A stretch of DNA of 64,000 nt from Temnopleurus reevesii (lineage: Eukaryota > Echinodermata > Echinoidea > Temnopleuroida > Temnopleuridae): contig BQKZ01000001.1 of NCBI GenBank assembly GCA_036244855.1, positions 408,087 to 472,086 of the forward strand, read 5' to 3'. Both the position numbers and the translations under genes were made by a program. Below, in pieces: positions 48,721 to 60,905 of this stretch. The notes below the pieces were generated by a model. That model had not been told where the DNA came from, made no database searches, and saw only the letters and a list, made by a program, of their open reading frames with translations. Position 1 is the stretch's first letter; every line of letters starts with the position of its first letter.

Positions 48721-50559
48721 AGAAAAAAAGATGATGATCCAATAAGTGCAGAAGGGATTTTAGATAATATGAGTTAGAAAGAAAGAATCTGAGTAATAAC
48801 CATAAAGAAAGGAAAGGGGGCGGGTGTAGACCATGAAAATGTGTGCATGGTTGGTGATCTAGGATTACCAATCAGAGAATTGTGTCAAGTTATTGCAGGT
48901 CTTCACTCACAGAGAAAGCATTTATTATAGACTTGGTCAGTGATGTAATTTTATCTCATTCAATTAATATAAAGAACGCCCACTACCATGTTGAATATTT
49001 GTCGATTACATTCAGGCGTATTATAATTCAATCAAATTCAATCCAGTTGGTATTGATTGAATGAACGTTTTTGGGGCTGTTTCGTTTTCAAAATATATTC
49101 TTTAAGTAATAAAAGTACTGTATGTCCATATAGCAAAAAAATCAGACACATAAATATAATTTCAATATCAATACTATTACAATAATTATTATAATTATAT
49201 ACATATCCTTGATATATTTGAGGGTTATTCTATAAACATTATTTTACTTCATTGTACAACATCCACAAAAACACAAAAACATAAACACTAGTAGTTCTTA
49301 TCGAAGAATACATGAAGGCACACATACAAGAAAAAAATAGAACTAATTTCAATATACAATTTCTCTGGAATTCTTCAATGTGGAGCAAACAACTGATACT
49401 CCATCTTGTTATGACACATGATGCGAGCTTAAGATGGTTATTAATAGTATACCAAGTTCATGTACTAAACAGTTGTAAACAGGATGTTTTTGACAATGAT
49501 GAGTGCTGGAAAAACAAAAAGCTTGTTAATATGTATTCCCATCTTAACAAGGAAAAAGACTTTCATCTCTACAACGATAAGAAAATACAGAAAAATGTGT
49601 AATATGTGCATAAAGTTGTAAGCTTATATTCCCCTCCCTAAGTATAAATATTTCGGCCATTTCGGCCAGGAGGGTATTTAAAATTTATGCATGACAAACA
49701 TTGAACATATTTTGATAAATCAAAAGATGTAATCAATTATATTTCTGGTAGAAACTCGAGATGAAATGAATCTATTGACAACAGGATTTAATTCAGGCAT
49801 TAACAAGTATACAAACAAAGTAACATAACAAATGAACAATGTATATTTCAAAATCAAAAGTATAATATATTGAAAAATGTTCATAATAGCGACACTAACA
49901 GTCAAAATAAAGGTAATAAGAGAAGCTCAAGTTATTTCATCAAGAACATTTTTTGATGAGATTCATATTGGTGAGGAGCCACCTTTGATAATGGAGAAGC
50001 AAGTCTTCTACTTCTCTTGCTTTCAATTTATGACAAGCAACTCTGTGGTCTACATTACTTGTAAAATGCACCAGCGATATCAATATTTGGTACACTTCTA
50101 ACCAACAAAACATGTCAGCTATTAAGTATGTCGCTCGCAGTCGGGTTCAACTGATTGAACATGACATTATATTTGACCTTCATTCTACGTGAGAGTAATG
50201 ATTTTAATGGATAATTAGGAAAGTCTGATAAAGGAACATGCAAATAATTAATGAGAGTGAAGAGATGAGAGAAAACCAAGGGAGTGAGAACGTGAGAGAT
50301 ACAAAGAAAAGAAAGTAATTCATACAAATACATAGAAATTCAACGGAAGAGATGGTGCTTATCAAATAAGTGTACCATTCATGGGATTCTAAAATACCAT
50401 ATTTTCAGGAAAATAAAAAGTCAAATGAAAATTAATAAATAAATTTATATTAGCATAAATTGCATCACAGGTATATTTTTGGACTATTTTTGAATAACTT
50501 CAACATCCTATCTGAAATAATTTGTTTTAGTCGTAGGTTAATCATTACTGCTATCCTTT
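48721..50559. other. AT-rich non-coding stretch
   Basis: No gene is seen. Confidence 0.5.
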
Positions 50560-51620
50560 GTCCATGATTATAAGAGAGTACATAGAGAGAGAGAAAAACA
50601 GTGATAGAAAGAGGGGCTATAAACTTGAAATAAGCCTTTTCTGTCACAAAGAAATAGGCTCCTCCTCTTCTTATAAGGATGTGATGAAGGACAAGAGATG
50701 GAAGACAGAGTCGAGGCCGTACTATGGAGTGGAGATGTCTTAGAAAGGGGTCACTTGACCATAGGGTCATGAGGGGGGAGACGGTCCAGCAGAGGATTAT
50801 GGTAGTATGTGGATAGAGTTGGTAAAAGAGAGAGCAAAAAGAAAGAGAGAAAAAGAAAGATAGAGTGACAGAGAGAGAGAGAGAGAGAGAGCAAAAGAGA
50901 AAGAGAGGATTGAAGAGAGAAAGAAAGGGGAAGCAGGAGGTGGGAGAAAGTGATATGAAATAAGATAGATTTGGCAGAAGGATGTCACTTGACTAAGGGG
51001 TCACAAGAAGTCCAGCTTAGCATAATGGTAGTAGGATGATAGATGGAGACAGTGATAGAGAGGAGACAAAGAAGAAGGTATACAGAGAGAGGGAGAGAGA
51101 GAGAAAGAGAGAGAAAGGGTATTTGCACTTGAAATTCTGTCACAAAGAAATAGGCTCCTCTTCTGATAAGGATGCGTTGAAGGAAAAGAGATGGAAGACA
51201 GAGTCGAGGCTGTACTATGGAGTGGAGATGTGTCAGAAGGAGGTCACGTGACCATAGGGTCATGAGGGGGAGACGGTCCAGGCAAAGATTATGGTAGTAT
51301 GTGGATAGAGACGGTGAGAGAAAAAAAAAGAGAGGAAGAGAAAGATAGAGACGGAGAGAGAAAGAAGGAAAAAAATTGGGGGGGGGTGAGGTGGGAGAAA
51401 GCAAATTGGAAGAAGAGAGATTAGAGACAAAATTACGACTATACTATTGAGGGGAGGTGTGTAATAAGGAGGTCACATGACCAAGGGGTCACAAGGAGGA
51501 AGATGGTCCAGGTGATGATAATGGTAGAAGAATGATAGATGAAGACAGAGAGAGACAGTGAGAAAGAGAGAGTGTGGAAGAAATAAAAACAGGGTATGGT
51601 AGGGGATAGCGTGAGAGAGT
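50560..51620 (+). repeat. higher-order tandem array: four modules of about 240 bp
   Basis: Each module has a palindromic GGTCAC-N-TGACC-type core: GGTCACTTGACC (50749-50760), TGTCACTTGACT (50983-50994), GGTCACGTGACC (51242-51253) and GGTCACATGACC (51471-51482), spaced 234, 259 and 229 bases. Each core is followed by GGGTCA(C/T)(A/G)AG. Modules 1 and 3 also share CTGTCACAAAGAAATAGGCT, GAAGACAGAGTCGAGGC and AGACGGTCCAG. Modules 2 and 4 share AATGGTAG and GATGATAGAT/GAATGATAGAT. The array is therefore a repeated dimer of about 490 bp. (GA)n tracts lie between the cores. It is not coding. Confidence 0.8.
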
Positions 51621-52952
51621 AGGGTGAAAAAAAAGAGAAGTGAAAGGCATATTATCATCTTTTTCACAAAGAGACGGAAGAACAGGGTACATCTGCATGA
51701 AGACAAAGAAGTCCCTACATTGCAACAAATCAACTGGTATCCTATTGAAATGCATTTTTATTCTGTCAAGGATGTGTATTGTTCACTGAAAATGAATGAC
51801 ATGTATTTGAGACAGCAGTCTCCTAATTCAGCTACGGCAACTTTGTGAGAACCGGTGGAATGATGAGATGACAATAATGACAGTATTAATAGGGATATTC
51901 ATAGGCAAAAAGGGGGAGAGATAAATAAGGAGAGTTAAAACCAGACAAATAAGGTGAGTGAGAAAGAAAGAAAGTGAGAAAGTCAGGAGATAAAGAAGAA
52001 CAATAGAGAAAATAAAGATACATGCAAAAAGAAAGAGACAGTGGTATTGAGAAAGGAGACATAACGAGGAAGGGGTGACAGTGATGACGTGTCATTGAGT
52101 ATGTGTTAGATGCAATCATGCATCCTCCAAGACATTCATAATGGATGAAGTAGGATGCCTCATAAGGAAAGAATTCACAGATGTGGGCTGACCACTAGGA
52201 AAGGGAAGGATAAAAAGCCTTCTCAGGCTTCTAATGAGATTGAAATGGTCAGAATTTATGGCATGTCTTCCCATCAATCACGAAGTGAGATAATGAGACA
52301 TTTTAACATCCACTCAAGCTCATCACAATCATAGAGCACAAATAAATCAATGTAATGAGTGCATACTTGGTGAAATGACAATTCATTTTTTGGTCAAAGA
52401 TTGTAGACATACAAAGCATGAAATCAAATTCAAAATATAAACTTGTTTGTTTCAATATAGGCCAACAACAATACAAAAGAAAGGTGAAGATTATTTTTCT
52501 TTTGATGCTCTTAATTACTGTAATTCAATTAAAAGTTGTTTTATTGATATTCATATTGTGGAAACATATGGTCAATTGATGTAAGTTACGAGGTTAGCCA
52601 AATATACAATGTAATGGTAAAGTCAAGATAGAAAAAACACAATTGGACTATGAAACCAATTTGAGTATCAGTCAAGTAAGGAGGATACAAGTAATAACAG
52701 CAGAAATTTGAGATCAATGGATCAGTTATACGGTAAATCTCAGAAATAAGTTTGATGTGGTAGGACAGATTTGAGCAAATACATAAATACGGTCGATGTG
52801 ATCTGAATGAGATATGAACCTCTTGGCCAAAAATTCATGAATGATGCAAAACATACCAAGAGGGCTCAGCTACATGGTACACAAGGAGAGTGGACGTAAT
52901 AGAAAAGGATGTTAATAAGAGGAAGAGAGAAGGGTAGATGGATACAGTCTAA
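51621..52952. other. purine-rich non-coding stretch
   Basis: No gene is seen. It contains many GA/GAAA runs on the plus strand between 51.6 and 52.1 kb, then ordinary AT-rich spacer. Confidence 0.5.
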
Positions 52953-53131
52953 AGGGGTGTTGTTCAGAAGTTGCAATTAATCACAAGTTGCAGTTGATCG
53001 GAATAGGCCAATCAAAAGCACTGTTTTATGCGCGTCTGGTTAAATGCGAGATTCATGCGCGAATGGAAATGAAAGTTACAAGTTGCAAAGTTGCAATTGA
53101 TTTGCAGTTGATTTTGAGCAATACCCCATAA
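52950..53131. mobile_element. 176-bp Harbinger-like MITE, copy 2
   Basis: The element 52953-53128 is flanked by TAA (52950-52952, 53129-53131). The ends are AGGGGTGTTGTTCAGAA on the left and, read inwards, TGGGGTATTGCTCAAAA on the right. It is homologous along its length and nearly equal in size to the copy at 38,585. The two copies differ at many positions, so they inserted long ago or come from different subfamilies. Confidence 0.8.
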
Positions 53132-53840
53132 GAAAGACTGAGAGGGAGAGAGGGATACAGAGAGAGAAAGAGAGAAAGAGAGATAGAGCAGATGGCTGTT
53201 GTGTATTGGAGAAGGATGAATGAGTGTGTAAAATTACATACACTATAAGACAGAGAAAAGAACACTATAAGACAGAGAAAAGAAAATTATCAGAAGTGAA
53301 AAAAGTCAAATAAAAGAAGGCTCCATGACTAAAAAAAAGAAGCACATTTCACAACCCTGGAAGGAATAAGCATCTCTGGGCAGAACCTAAAAGACCTCCC
53401 AGTCGATATGAATAACTTAATAAATACCAGGAATATTCGAACAGTGTTGGATGATGGCACTGTCGAAGGCAAAGAAAGTTCAAATTGTCAGATTGTTAAA
53501 TGGAGAGAAGAAGAAGATGGAGGCTGGAGGCGATTCGAGAAAGTAGGTTATTCAATCAAGAGGTCGTGACAGACCATCATTGTGAATGGGCAGTGTGTAT
53601 CAGATGTGTGAGCATCTGAGACAAATTGAGAGAGAAAAGGATGGGAGATGAAGACACAGATGGCAGGAAATAGAATGAGTGATGGATACAAAATACATGT
53701 ACCATGAGATGGAGAGAAACTACATGCCATTGGAGAAATGGATGGAGAGAGAGAGAGAGAGAGAAGGATGGGGAGATAGAGAGAGGGACAGTGAGATAAA
53801 GAGAGAGAGAGAAAAAAGAAGGGGGGGGGGGAGAACAAAG
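53132..53840. repeat. purine-rich region with tandem and simple repeats
   Basis: A 22-bp unit CACTATAAGACAGAGAAAAG(AA) is repeated exactly at 53241-53262 and 53263-53284. GA runs lie near 53,155-53,185 and 53,744-53,764. Eleven consecutive G lie at 53821-53831. Confidence 0.8.
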
Positions 53841-53972
53841 AGCAAATTTAAAATTAGATAGAACTGGACATCGAGAGATAGTAAAGTAATGAGAGGACAG
53901 ATGAGATGGAGTTACAGAGATAGAGGGGAGAGACAGGGGAAGAAGTGGAATAAAAATAGATTTATGCGAGTA
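53841..53972. repeat. duplicated contig end, copy 1 (third N junction)
   Basis: 132 bases recur at 54037-54168 (offset 196) with two substitutions. Together with the N at 54036 this again marks an unmerged allelic overlap. Confidence 0.85.
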
Positions 53973-54035
53973 TTAAAGCCCCTGTATAGTTTTGGTAAAG
54001 CTTACAGAAGTGTGATTTCGGGGGATATTTACCAT
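53973..54035. mobile_element. allele-specific insertion fragment cut by the gap
   Basis: Sixty-three bases, beginning TTAAAGCCCCTGTATAG, are present only in the first allele, after GCGAGTA. The second allele continues GCGAGTAAAGGCAC. The start resembles the ends TAAAGCCATTG and TAAAGGCACTG of the element at 54,642-55,008, so it may be one terminus of a related MITE. Only this end is assembled. Confidence 0.35.
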
Positions 54036-54036
54036 N
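54036..54036. other. assembly gap placeholder (single N)
   Basis: A single ambiguous base between two allelic contig ends. Confidence 0.9.
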
Positions 54037-54168
54037 AGCAAATTTAAAATTAGATAGAACTGGACATCGAGAGATAGTAAAGTAATGAGAGGACAGATGA
54101 GATGGAGTTACAGAGATAGAGGGGAGAGACAAGGGAAGAAGTGGAGTAAAAATAGATTTATGCGAGTA
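54037..54168. repeat. duplicated contig end, copy 2 (third N junction)
   Basis: The insertion-free allele of 53841-53972. Confidence 0.85.
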
Positions 54169-54573
54169 AAGGCACAATTTGAATGAAGAAAGATCTCTAG
54201 TAAGCACTCAAAAGTGCAAACACTATACTCCCTTCAGCTGAGCTGCAGAATGGAAGAAATAGAAAACCGAAGTGCAAACAAAGATCATATCCTTCGATTC
54301 AAAGGCAGTCACAGCAAAAGTCAATGCATGGATCCTACCAAGCTCAAAGAGAAGTAGGTCGCTTAATCATGGGGTCATGGAGACTGGGTTCGGAATCATC
54401 TCTTCTGCACTGACAGCTGAATCAACATTGTGTTTAATAATTCTATTCTATAAAGAGAAAGTTAATATTAGAAATGCCTTTTTACACTATAAATTAAAAA
54501 AAAAAATCAATTGGAATTAAATGAGAGAGACAGAGGGGAAGGGCTGTATGATATGGATGTACAGAGAAAGAGA

Positions 54574-54577
<4 letters not shown>
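54169..54577. other. non-coding stretch
   Basis: No gene is seen. The 82-codon frame at 54272-54520 has no recognisable domain. Confidence 0.5.

Positions 54578-54608
<31 letters not shown>
54578..54608. repeat. (GA)n microsatellite
   Basis: A perfect GA run. Confidence 0.95.
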
Positions 54609-54609
<1 letters not shown>

Positions 54610-54641
54610 GGAAGGGTGTTGTGAAAGCAAGAAGGAAAGCG

Positions 54642-55008
54642 TAAAGCCATTGTTTAACATTGTTTTCAGTAAAAAATTCTCAACTGCCAGATCCTAAAGG
54701 TTAGCCTAAAAGGTTGATGGTGCATATAAACTAAACTGGGAAAATATTAGGCTTTAAAATCAACGTTTAGTGCTTGAAACAAGCGAAAATCTAAAACGTC
54801 GCCTCCATAGGCTTTGTACAGGAATTAATGCGTCATCCTGATGCTTTAATTCAATATACATAGATATCTTGATAGCGCATGAATAACTTTCTTTATTTTT
54901 GGATCCTCTGTTGATTTTTCATCTATCTGAATTTATTTAGATAGGACTGACAGCTTGGTTTGAGAATTTTTTTAAATTGCGCAACTGCAATGTGTGACAG
55001 TGCCTTTA
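54642..55008 (+). mobile_element. possible MITE with 21-bp imperfect terminal inverted repeats, containing dispersed repeat copy B
   Basis: The left end TAAAGCCATTGTTTAACATTG (54642-54662) and, read inwards, the right end TAAAGGCACTGTCACACATTG (54988-55008) agree at 16 of 21 positions. Both start at a TA. The first 158 bases (54642-54799) are the direct-orientation partner of 18,006-18,163. The copy at 18 kb lacks the right-hand part, so either it is truncated or the termini here match by chance. No protein is encoded. Confidence 0.4.
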
Positions 55009-58000
55009 AGCAAAAAAAAGTAAGAGAAAACTTGGTTAAAACTGACAAATTAGAGTGTAGTTGAGAGAAAGGGAGAAAGAGAAAGAGAGAGAGTTCCTTC
55101 ATACACCTACAAAAAAAAAGCAGTTTACTTGATGCAAACATACAAATTACTTTTTTACCTGCAGCGCACAACTGATGGAAAGCCCACTCACTTTCACGCT
55201 GAATGGTCAAGAATTGATTACTTTTCTCCAAGCAAGCAGTTTCTAGATAAATTGTGATTACATATAGGTGTGAATTCTATCTATAATTCTCATAATCAAT
55301 TTTCTCTAATTAAATACAGACCATAAAAATCTAGCTGAAAAAAAATAATGTATTTTTGTAGCACTTGTCTAAAAATAGAGATTGAAGTATTTGATTTCTA
55401 CCAAACGCTTCTACAGACCACCAAGAAAAAGGATGAAATATTATAATAAACAAATAAAATTACATCCTTTTAAATTAATCACTTTTCAATAAATGATTAA
55501 TATCGTTCAAAAGATATTACAGAATTAGTTTGATTATCCTTAGCAAAATAACAGAATTGATAATGACAACAAACCATTTTTACAATTAGGATGAAATAAA
55601 ATACACATTAATTTGCTTGAAAAAAATTAGAATACTGATCTATTAAAGGGAAAAAACAGCAGAGAAGTTTTACAAGCAACATGGTTTCAAAGAAGTCGTA
55701 CAAGAAATATGTGTTCAATGGATTATGCAACTTGAATTGAAAATTCTTTCCATAAGTATAACATTTTTGCGAGTTTACATTGGTAAAGCTTATATATTTG
55801 AGGTATTTACCAGATTAATCATTTTCTGCTTTCTTTTTCTTTTATTTGATCAGGAAAAAAACTCTGATTGAACTTTGTATATTACAATACAGATGAGGAT
55901 AAATGATTACAAACAGAAAATAGAATCACTCTTCTTGGGCATATTCACTGCAGATCAATTCACTAAATTTGCATAAGCACCAAAGCTGCTAATCTTCCCA
56001 AGGATGTGTGTACCTGTCATACGGCTGTTTCCTCACTTTTTGTATAACAATTTTTAAAAGGGAAGACTATTCCCCCAAAATACATATTTTTTAACAGAAG
56101 CAGAAAATATTGGTGAGTAGAACAACAAAAACAAGTTTTAGGAAATTTGGACAACCAATAATTTGAAGAAAAAAATAGTAAATCAGTAAAAATTGTCAGA
56201 CATGTTGTCAATTTGATGTCATTGGTTCACTACTAACCATTCATTCTTTTAAAATTTATAATAACATATTCATCATTTTGAGAGAAAACTGCAAAATTTG
56301 TAATTATATAAACATACTAAAAGGATCTACCTATAGATCTATAATGAAATAAAGTCTTGAGGAAATCACATTTATAGCGAAAAAGTGACGTTTTATAACA
56401 TTGACATAAATAATGGTCAATTGTGCAACTATGACATAACCAGTTGTCAATTTGTCTAAATATACAGACATTCAGAACTTTTTAATTATTTGTTCAATTT
56501 TTGTTTGTGCTGTTATTTCAATCTTTCTGCTCCTGTTGAAAAAAAATTACAAATTTTGGGAAGACTGTTATTTTATACTTTTGATAGATATGGGCATGGA
56601 AAAGGGTTGCTGTGATTATTTATATACAGTACAGTCTGAAAATCTTTGAAAATAAGCTTTCAGCAAAGGAGTGAAATCAGTCTTTCAGGTGAAATAATTC
56701 TGGTAAAATGCAATAAAAGTTCAATCATGAGGGAACTTTAAATCTTTCATCATTTTATTACTTCACAGCCTCACACCTCATGGGAATTGGTTTCAATCTT
56801 ACTAAGCTTGAATTATCAGAACTTTTCATAGAATTATGGGAAAATTATATTGAGGTATTCAGTTTTCATAGTATACTATGATTACGAATAATGAAGCTAA
56901 AATAAAAACTGATCACATTTGTGTATAAAGAGGACAAATATAGAACTCGTCATGCTCAGGTAATTTCATCCACTCTAATTTACAAATATAACCATATCTA
57001 CATCACACATATATCCTCCTGATACGAGAACAGCAGTCATCTTATCGGTGTCCTTACCTGTCCTTTTTGTCACCTTATAACAGACGGTGATATTCACACG
57101 CGATAGATCTGATTGGAACTCCGTAACGCAAACTTAGGAGCTATTATTAGAATCTAATGTGGACACAAGGGGGTATTAATGGCATAGAGATATCACATGA
57201 GGTGAATGATGAATGAAGATATCCCTGTTGGTACATAAATGTACTAGAATGACTATGGATTAGGGGCTTAAGGCAGCCTAGAAAAGAAAGACCTGCAGAA
57301 AATATTCAATAAGCATATCATGTTGCGTTTCTATTTGGTATTATTTTGAGGCCCGAATTTTAAACTAAATTACATGACTTGAGTGTGTTCAAAATCAAAC
57401 AGCTGTTACATAGAGAGATGGCTATCCTATTATCTTTTTGAATTGGCATGGAATAAAACAGAAATGTCTGACCAAGAAGGTAAATGTAATACTTTACAAA
57501 GAGAAATAATCTATATCTGATTTAACATAGAACAAAAAATTACTTACAACAAAATTAAAAATACCTTGATCATAATATAATGTTATTTCAGAAAATGGGT
57601 ATTCAATTTTGTATTTAATACGTAATGCAGGCATCTGTTCAATTTTCTTTTTGCTTCTGTTCTCTGGCAGTCAATAAAATGAATCCATGAGGATGTTACA
57701 GGACCTATAAAATCTTTTGCAATTATTTTTTGTTTGTTTCAATATTAAGTTAAAATGGTGTAAATTTTGAAAAAAAAATTGTAAGACCGGGACAGGATGC
57801 ATAAAACAAATAAATCCTGATGAAAGATTCCTTCATTACCTTTTTATCCCCCTAAAACGTCCTCTCTTGAAGTTTCATAGGGGTTAAATTGAAATGCAAT
57901 GCAGTATGTAATAATAAGACAAAAAGCAATGCTGTATTTTATTCATCTGTTCTATTTGATAATCCTGCTGCTTTATGATAAAAGATATCACTTAAGAGAT

Positions 58001-60905
58001 TGCGCTTGACGTCAATGGTCTAAAAATAGGTCGTCGGGAACGTCTGTAAAGTGTCGGAATAGAGCCATGAAGATGGAATGAAGCCTGATAAGCCTAATCA
58101 AAGATGCAGGAGATTTGTCAAGTGCGTTTGATGAGTGCAAATAGAGACTTGTACCCAACTCAATCTTATATTTATAGAAGATGGGAGGGAGTTAGAAAGG
58201 TGAGACAATCTGACAGTAATCCATCCTCTTCTAAAATTAGAATTTTGAGAGTAAAACTCTTAATATAAACTTAATCTTGATCTTAATAGGTATCGAATAC
58301 AGAGAATAAAGAGGAATTTGTTTACCTGGAAAATAAGTTAGGATTTTGTTCTAGAAATACAAAGTTTTACAAAAAACAAGTTAAACAGAATTAAACATTT
58401 CTAAAATTAGGAAATTCAAAGTTGTGGCAAACAAACTTTTTATAGACGTTTTGCTATGATAAATAATCTTGGCAATGGAAGACATAGAAAGTAAGATATA
58501 ATAAAGCCTCACGCTTGGACATTAATTAATGCTAAGGCAGCACTCGGGGCACTCACAGAAAAGCTAGGGTGTCAGTAAGTTTTTAACGAAACAAATTCAT
58601 CATGAATGCTATAAAGAAAAACTATCATAAATTTATTATGAAAAAAATCCCAACTTTAGTAAGCAAAAAAAAAAAAAAATCCTCAGCTCTTTTTAACATT
58701 ATTCCCAACTCTCTCTGTCTCTATCCCCTCTCATTGCCCACTCCTCTTGCACTCTCTGTCCATATGTCAAATCATTGGATAAACCACAAATTATTCACTC
58801 TTGTTACCTCTTACCAATTAGATATATGATTTACCCATAATGGAATTGATTCTGCTTGCTTTCACTTCCACCAACGGTATAATATTAAAATTATTGGAAG
58901 AGACATAGAGTGATTGTATTATGTTTCATCAAACACATCAATCAAACTAAAGCCTGTATGCAACAGGATAACAAAAATTGCAGAAATATAACAATTTGAC
59001 CAAGAAATAAAATAATCCTGAAGAATTTGATACTTAAAGTATGCCGATTTCTACTATATACTTAAACTCCTGTTTAATTTCAAATTTTTACGTTCCCCTT
59101 GTTCATGGAGATAATTATGATACCAAAATGAAAATAAAATAAATGACGAATGTATGACCAATTAATGCAAAGCCCATAAATGCATATCTTCACATAAGCT
59201 GATTCCAATGCAAATACATGATACGGCATTTAATTAGTGATTTGCATTCATTTAAGGAGTTATGAATACATGTATCAGATAGGTGTAAAACCTCACGAGT
59301 TATCCTAGTTAATATCAATAAATCAATAAGAAATCTCAGGGAAAATTTCCATAATGACTAGAAAAACCATGTAGAGAAATCAAAGGAAACAAAAGTTAAT
59401 ATGCCATCTAAATAAGATAAAAACAGGAATAAATAAAAGAACCAACACAAATAGGACAAAGACCTGAGTGTGATTTACCTGGAAATCTAGGGAGTGCATC
59501 TCGTGTAAATATACATGTAAATTAACATGTACTTGAGACTGTCCTGTGCTTTCGAATGTCATTTGAGGTTCACTTCCTTTGGAATATACATGATAATCAA
59601 TTAGATTGTATCCTAAAAATACATTGATCACTACTCTAATTGACATGATACGTGCAGACCAAAAAAATAATCATCTTACAAATAGCATAACTAGGATTGA
59701 TCAGTATGATAGAGAATATCTTTTCTTGGAAAGAGAAACCACCTTACCCTCAGGTTGACCCAACATTAATTTGTCCAGTTTCACTCTCCCCTCATTAAGC
59801 ATCTCATAGAAAGCATTACTAGCATGCTATCCATTCTGCGGTCAGCTGGTAATGATATCAATAGATTTACAACAAATATATGGTTTTGCTATTGAGATTT
59901 CATTTTTAAGCAATGTCCACATACAAATGTTGCTGGGATAGAAGAATTATTCATTCATACATGTATGTATTAAGAAAGACAAAACTTTCACACACCTTCA
60001 AAGTAATAAAATAAGAATTCTAAAAAACATAATATTAATTTGCAATTTAAGTTTTATCCAATGATAGTCGTATACGTCATGTAGTTTAAAGTTACAATAC
60101 ACGACCGACTTTGTTCTGTTGATTAGGTGTGAGAAGGGTGCACTTCAAATGCCAAATGATATTGAGTGAACATATTCAGGGCTCATTTGATAAACATGAC
60201 TAACATTAATGGCAGGAAAAGAATCATTTAATGATCATACAGAGGTATCACAAGCCATCACATATGGTGCTAATGTTTAATGGCTTAATGTCAAAATAGC
60301 ACATCTTGAGGGGAAAACCAGGGGACTCTTCTGTCTGGTATTCATGCAAATTCTCTTTCAGAGGTCCACAAGGAATGCAATGTCCATGAAACAGGAGCAG
60401 ACAAGATAAAACATTAAGTACGAGAGAGAGACCCATCATTTAAAAACAAGTACTATGAACATGTGGCCAGCCACGGGATAATCAATAATGCAAAGCATCA
60501 AGGAGGCACTGTCAAATAACCTTTATTTCTTTCCTTTTCACTGACCAACTTTTAAATCAAATTAGGTTAGAGAACAATGTAAGAGTACTTGACATTTAAA
60601 GAATGTTCAAGTTACATTGGTGCCTCTTTATTTTCAACATGATGAACACAAATATGAAATAGTACATCAGAACTTACCTTTATCAGTGATTTAAGAATAG
60701 CAGCAATCAAATTACCAAAATCTTTTGGATCATGTAAGAAAAGAGATTGATGTCACTGATCAGCCAAACAATGGGATTCCAAAGGTGCAGAGTTCTTGCT
60801 TCTATATAAATTCAAATAGAAAATGGGAAACACAAAGTGAAGCGTGAGTTTTCTGATCATGAATAATGGTTTTAGACACTCTTCAGCATTGCATAAAAAT
60901 GAAAA
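55009..60905. other. AT-rich non-coding stretch
   Basis: No gene is seen in almost 6 kb. Minor features are MEF2-type CTAAAAATAG cores (55369-55378, 58020-58029), a CRE at 58,007 and an A-rich run near 58,665-58,679. Confidence 0.5.
58007..58029. promoter_or_regulatory. adjacent CRE and MEF2-like sites
   Basis: TGACGTCA (58007-58014) and CTAAAAATAG (58020-58029) lie 5 bases apart at the left edge of a slightly G+C-richer patch (58.0-58.14 kb). The pairing could be functional or chance. Confidence 0.25.

Noticed and set aside
50985..51404. 139-codon minus-strand open frame, the longest in the window
   Set aside because: It translates GA-rich satellite DNA into Ser/Leu/Pro/Phe runs, spans two repeat modules, and has no domain.
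53962..54207. Minus-strand open frame crossing the N at 54036
   Set aside because: It spans an artificial junction between two allelic contig ends, so it does not exist in the genome as written.
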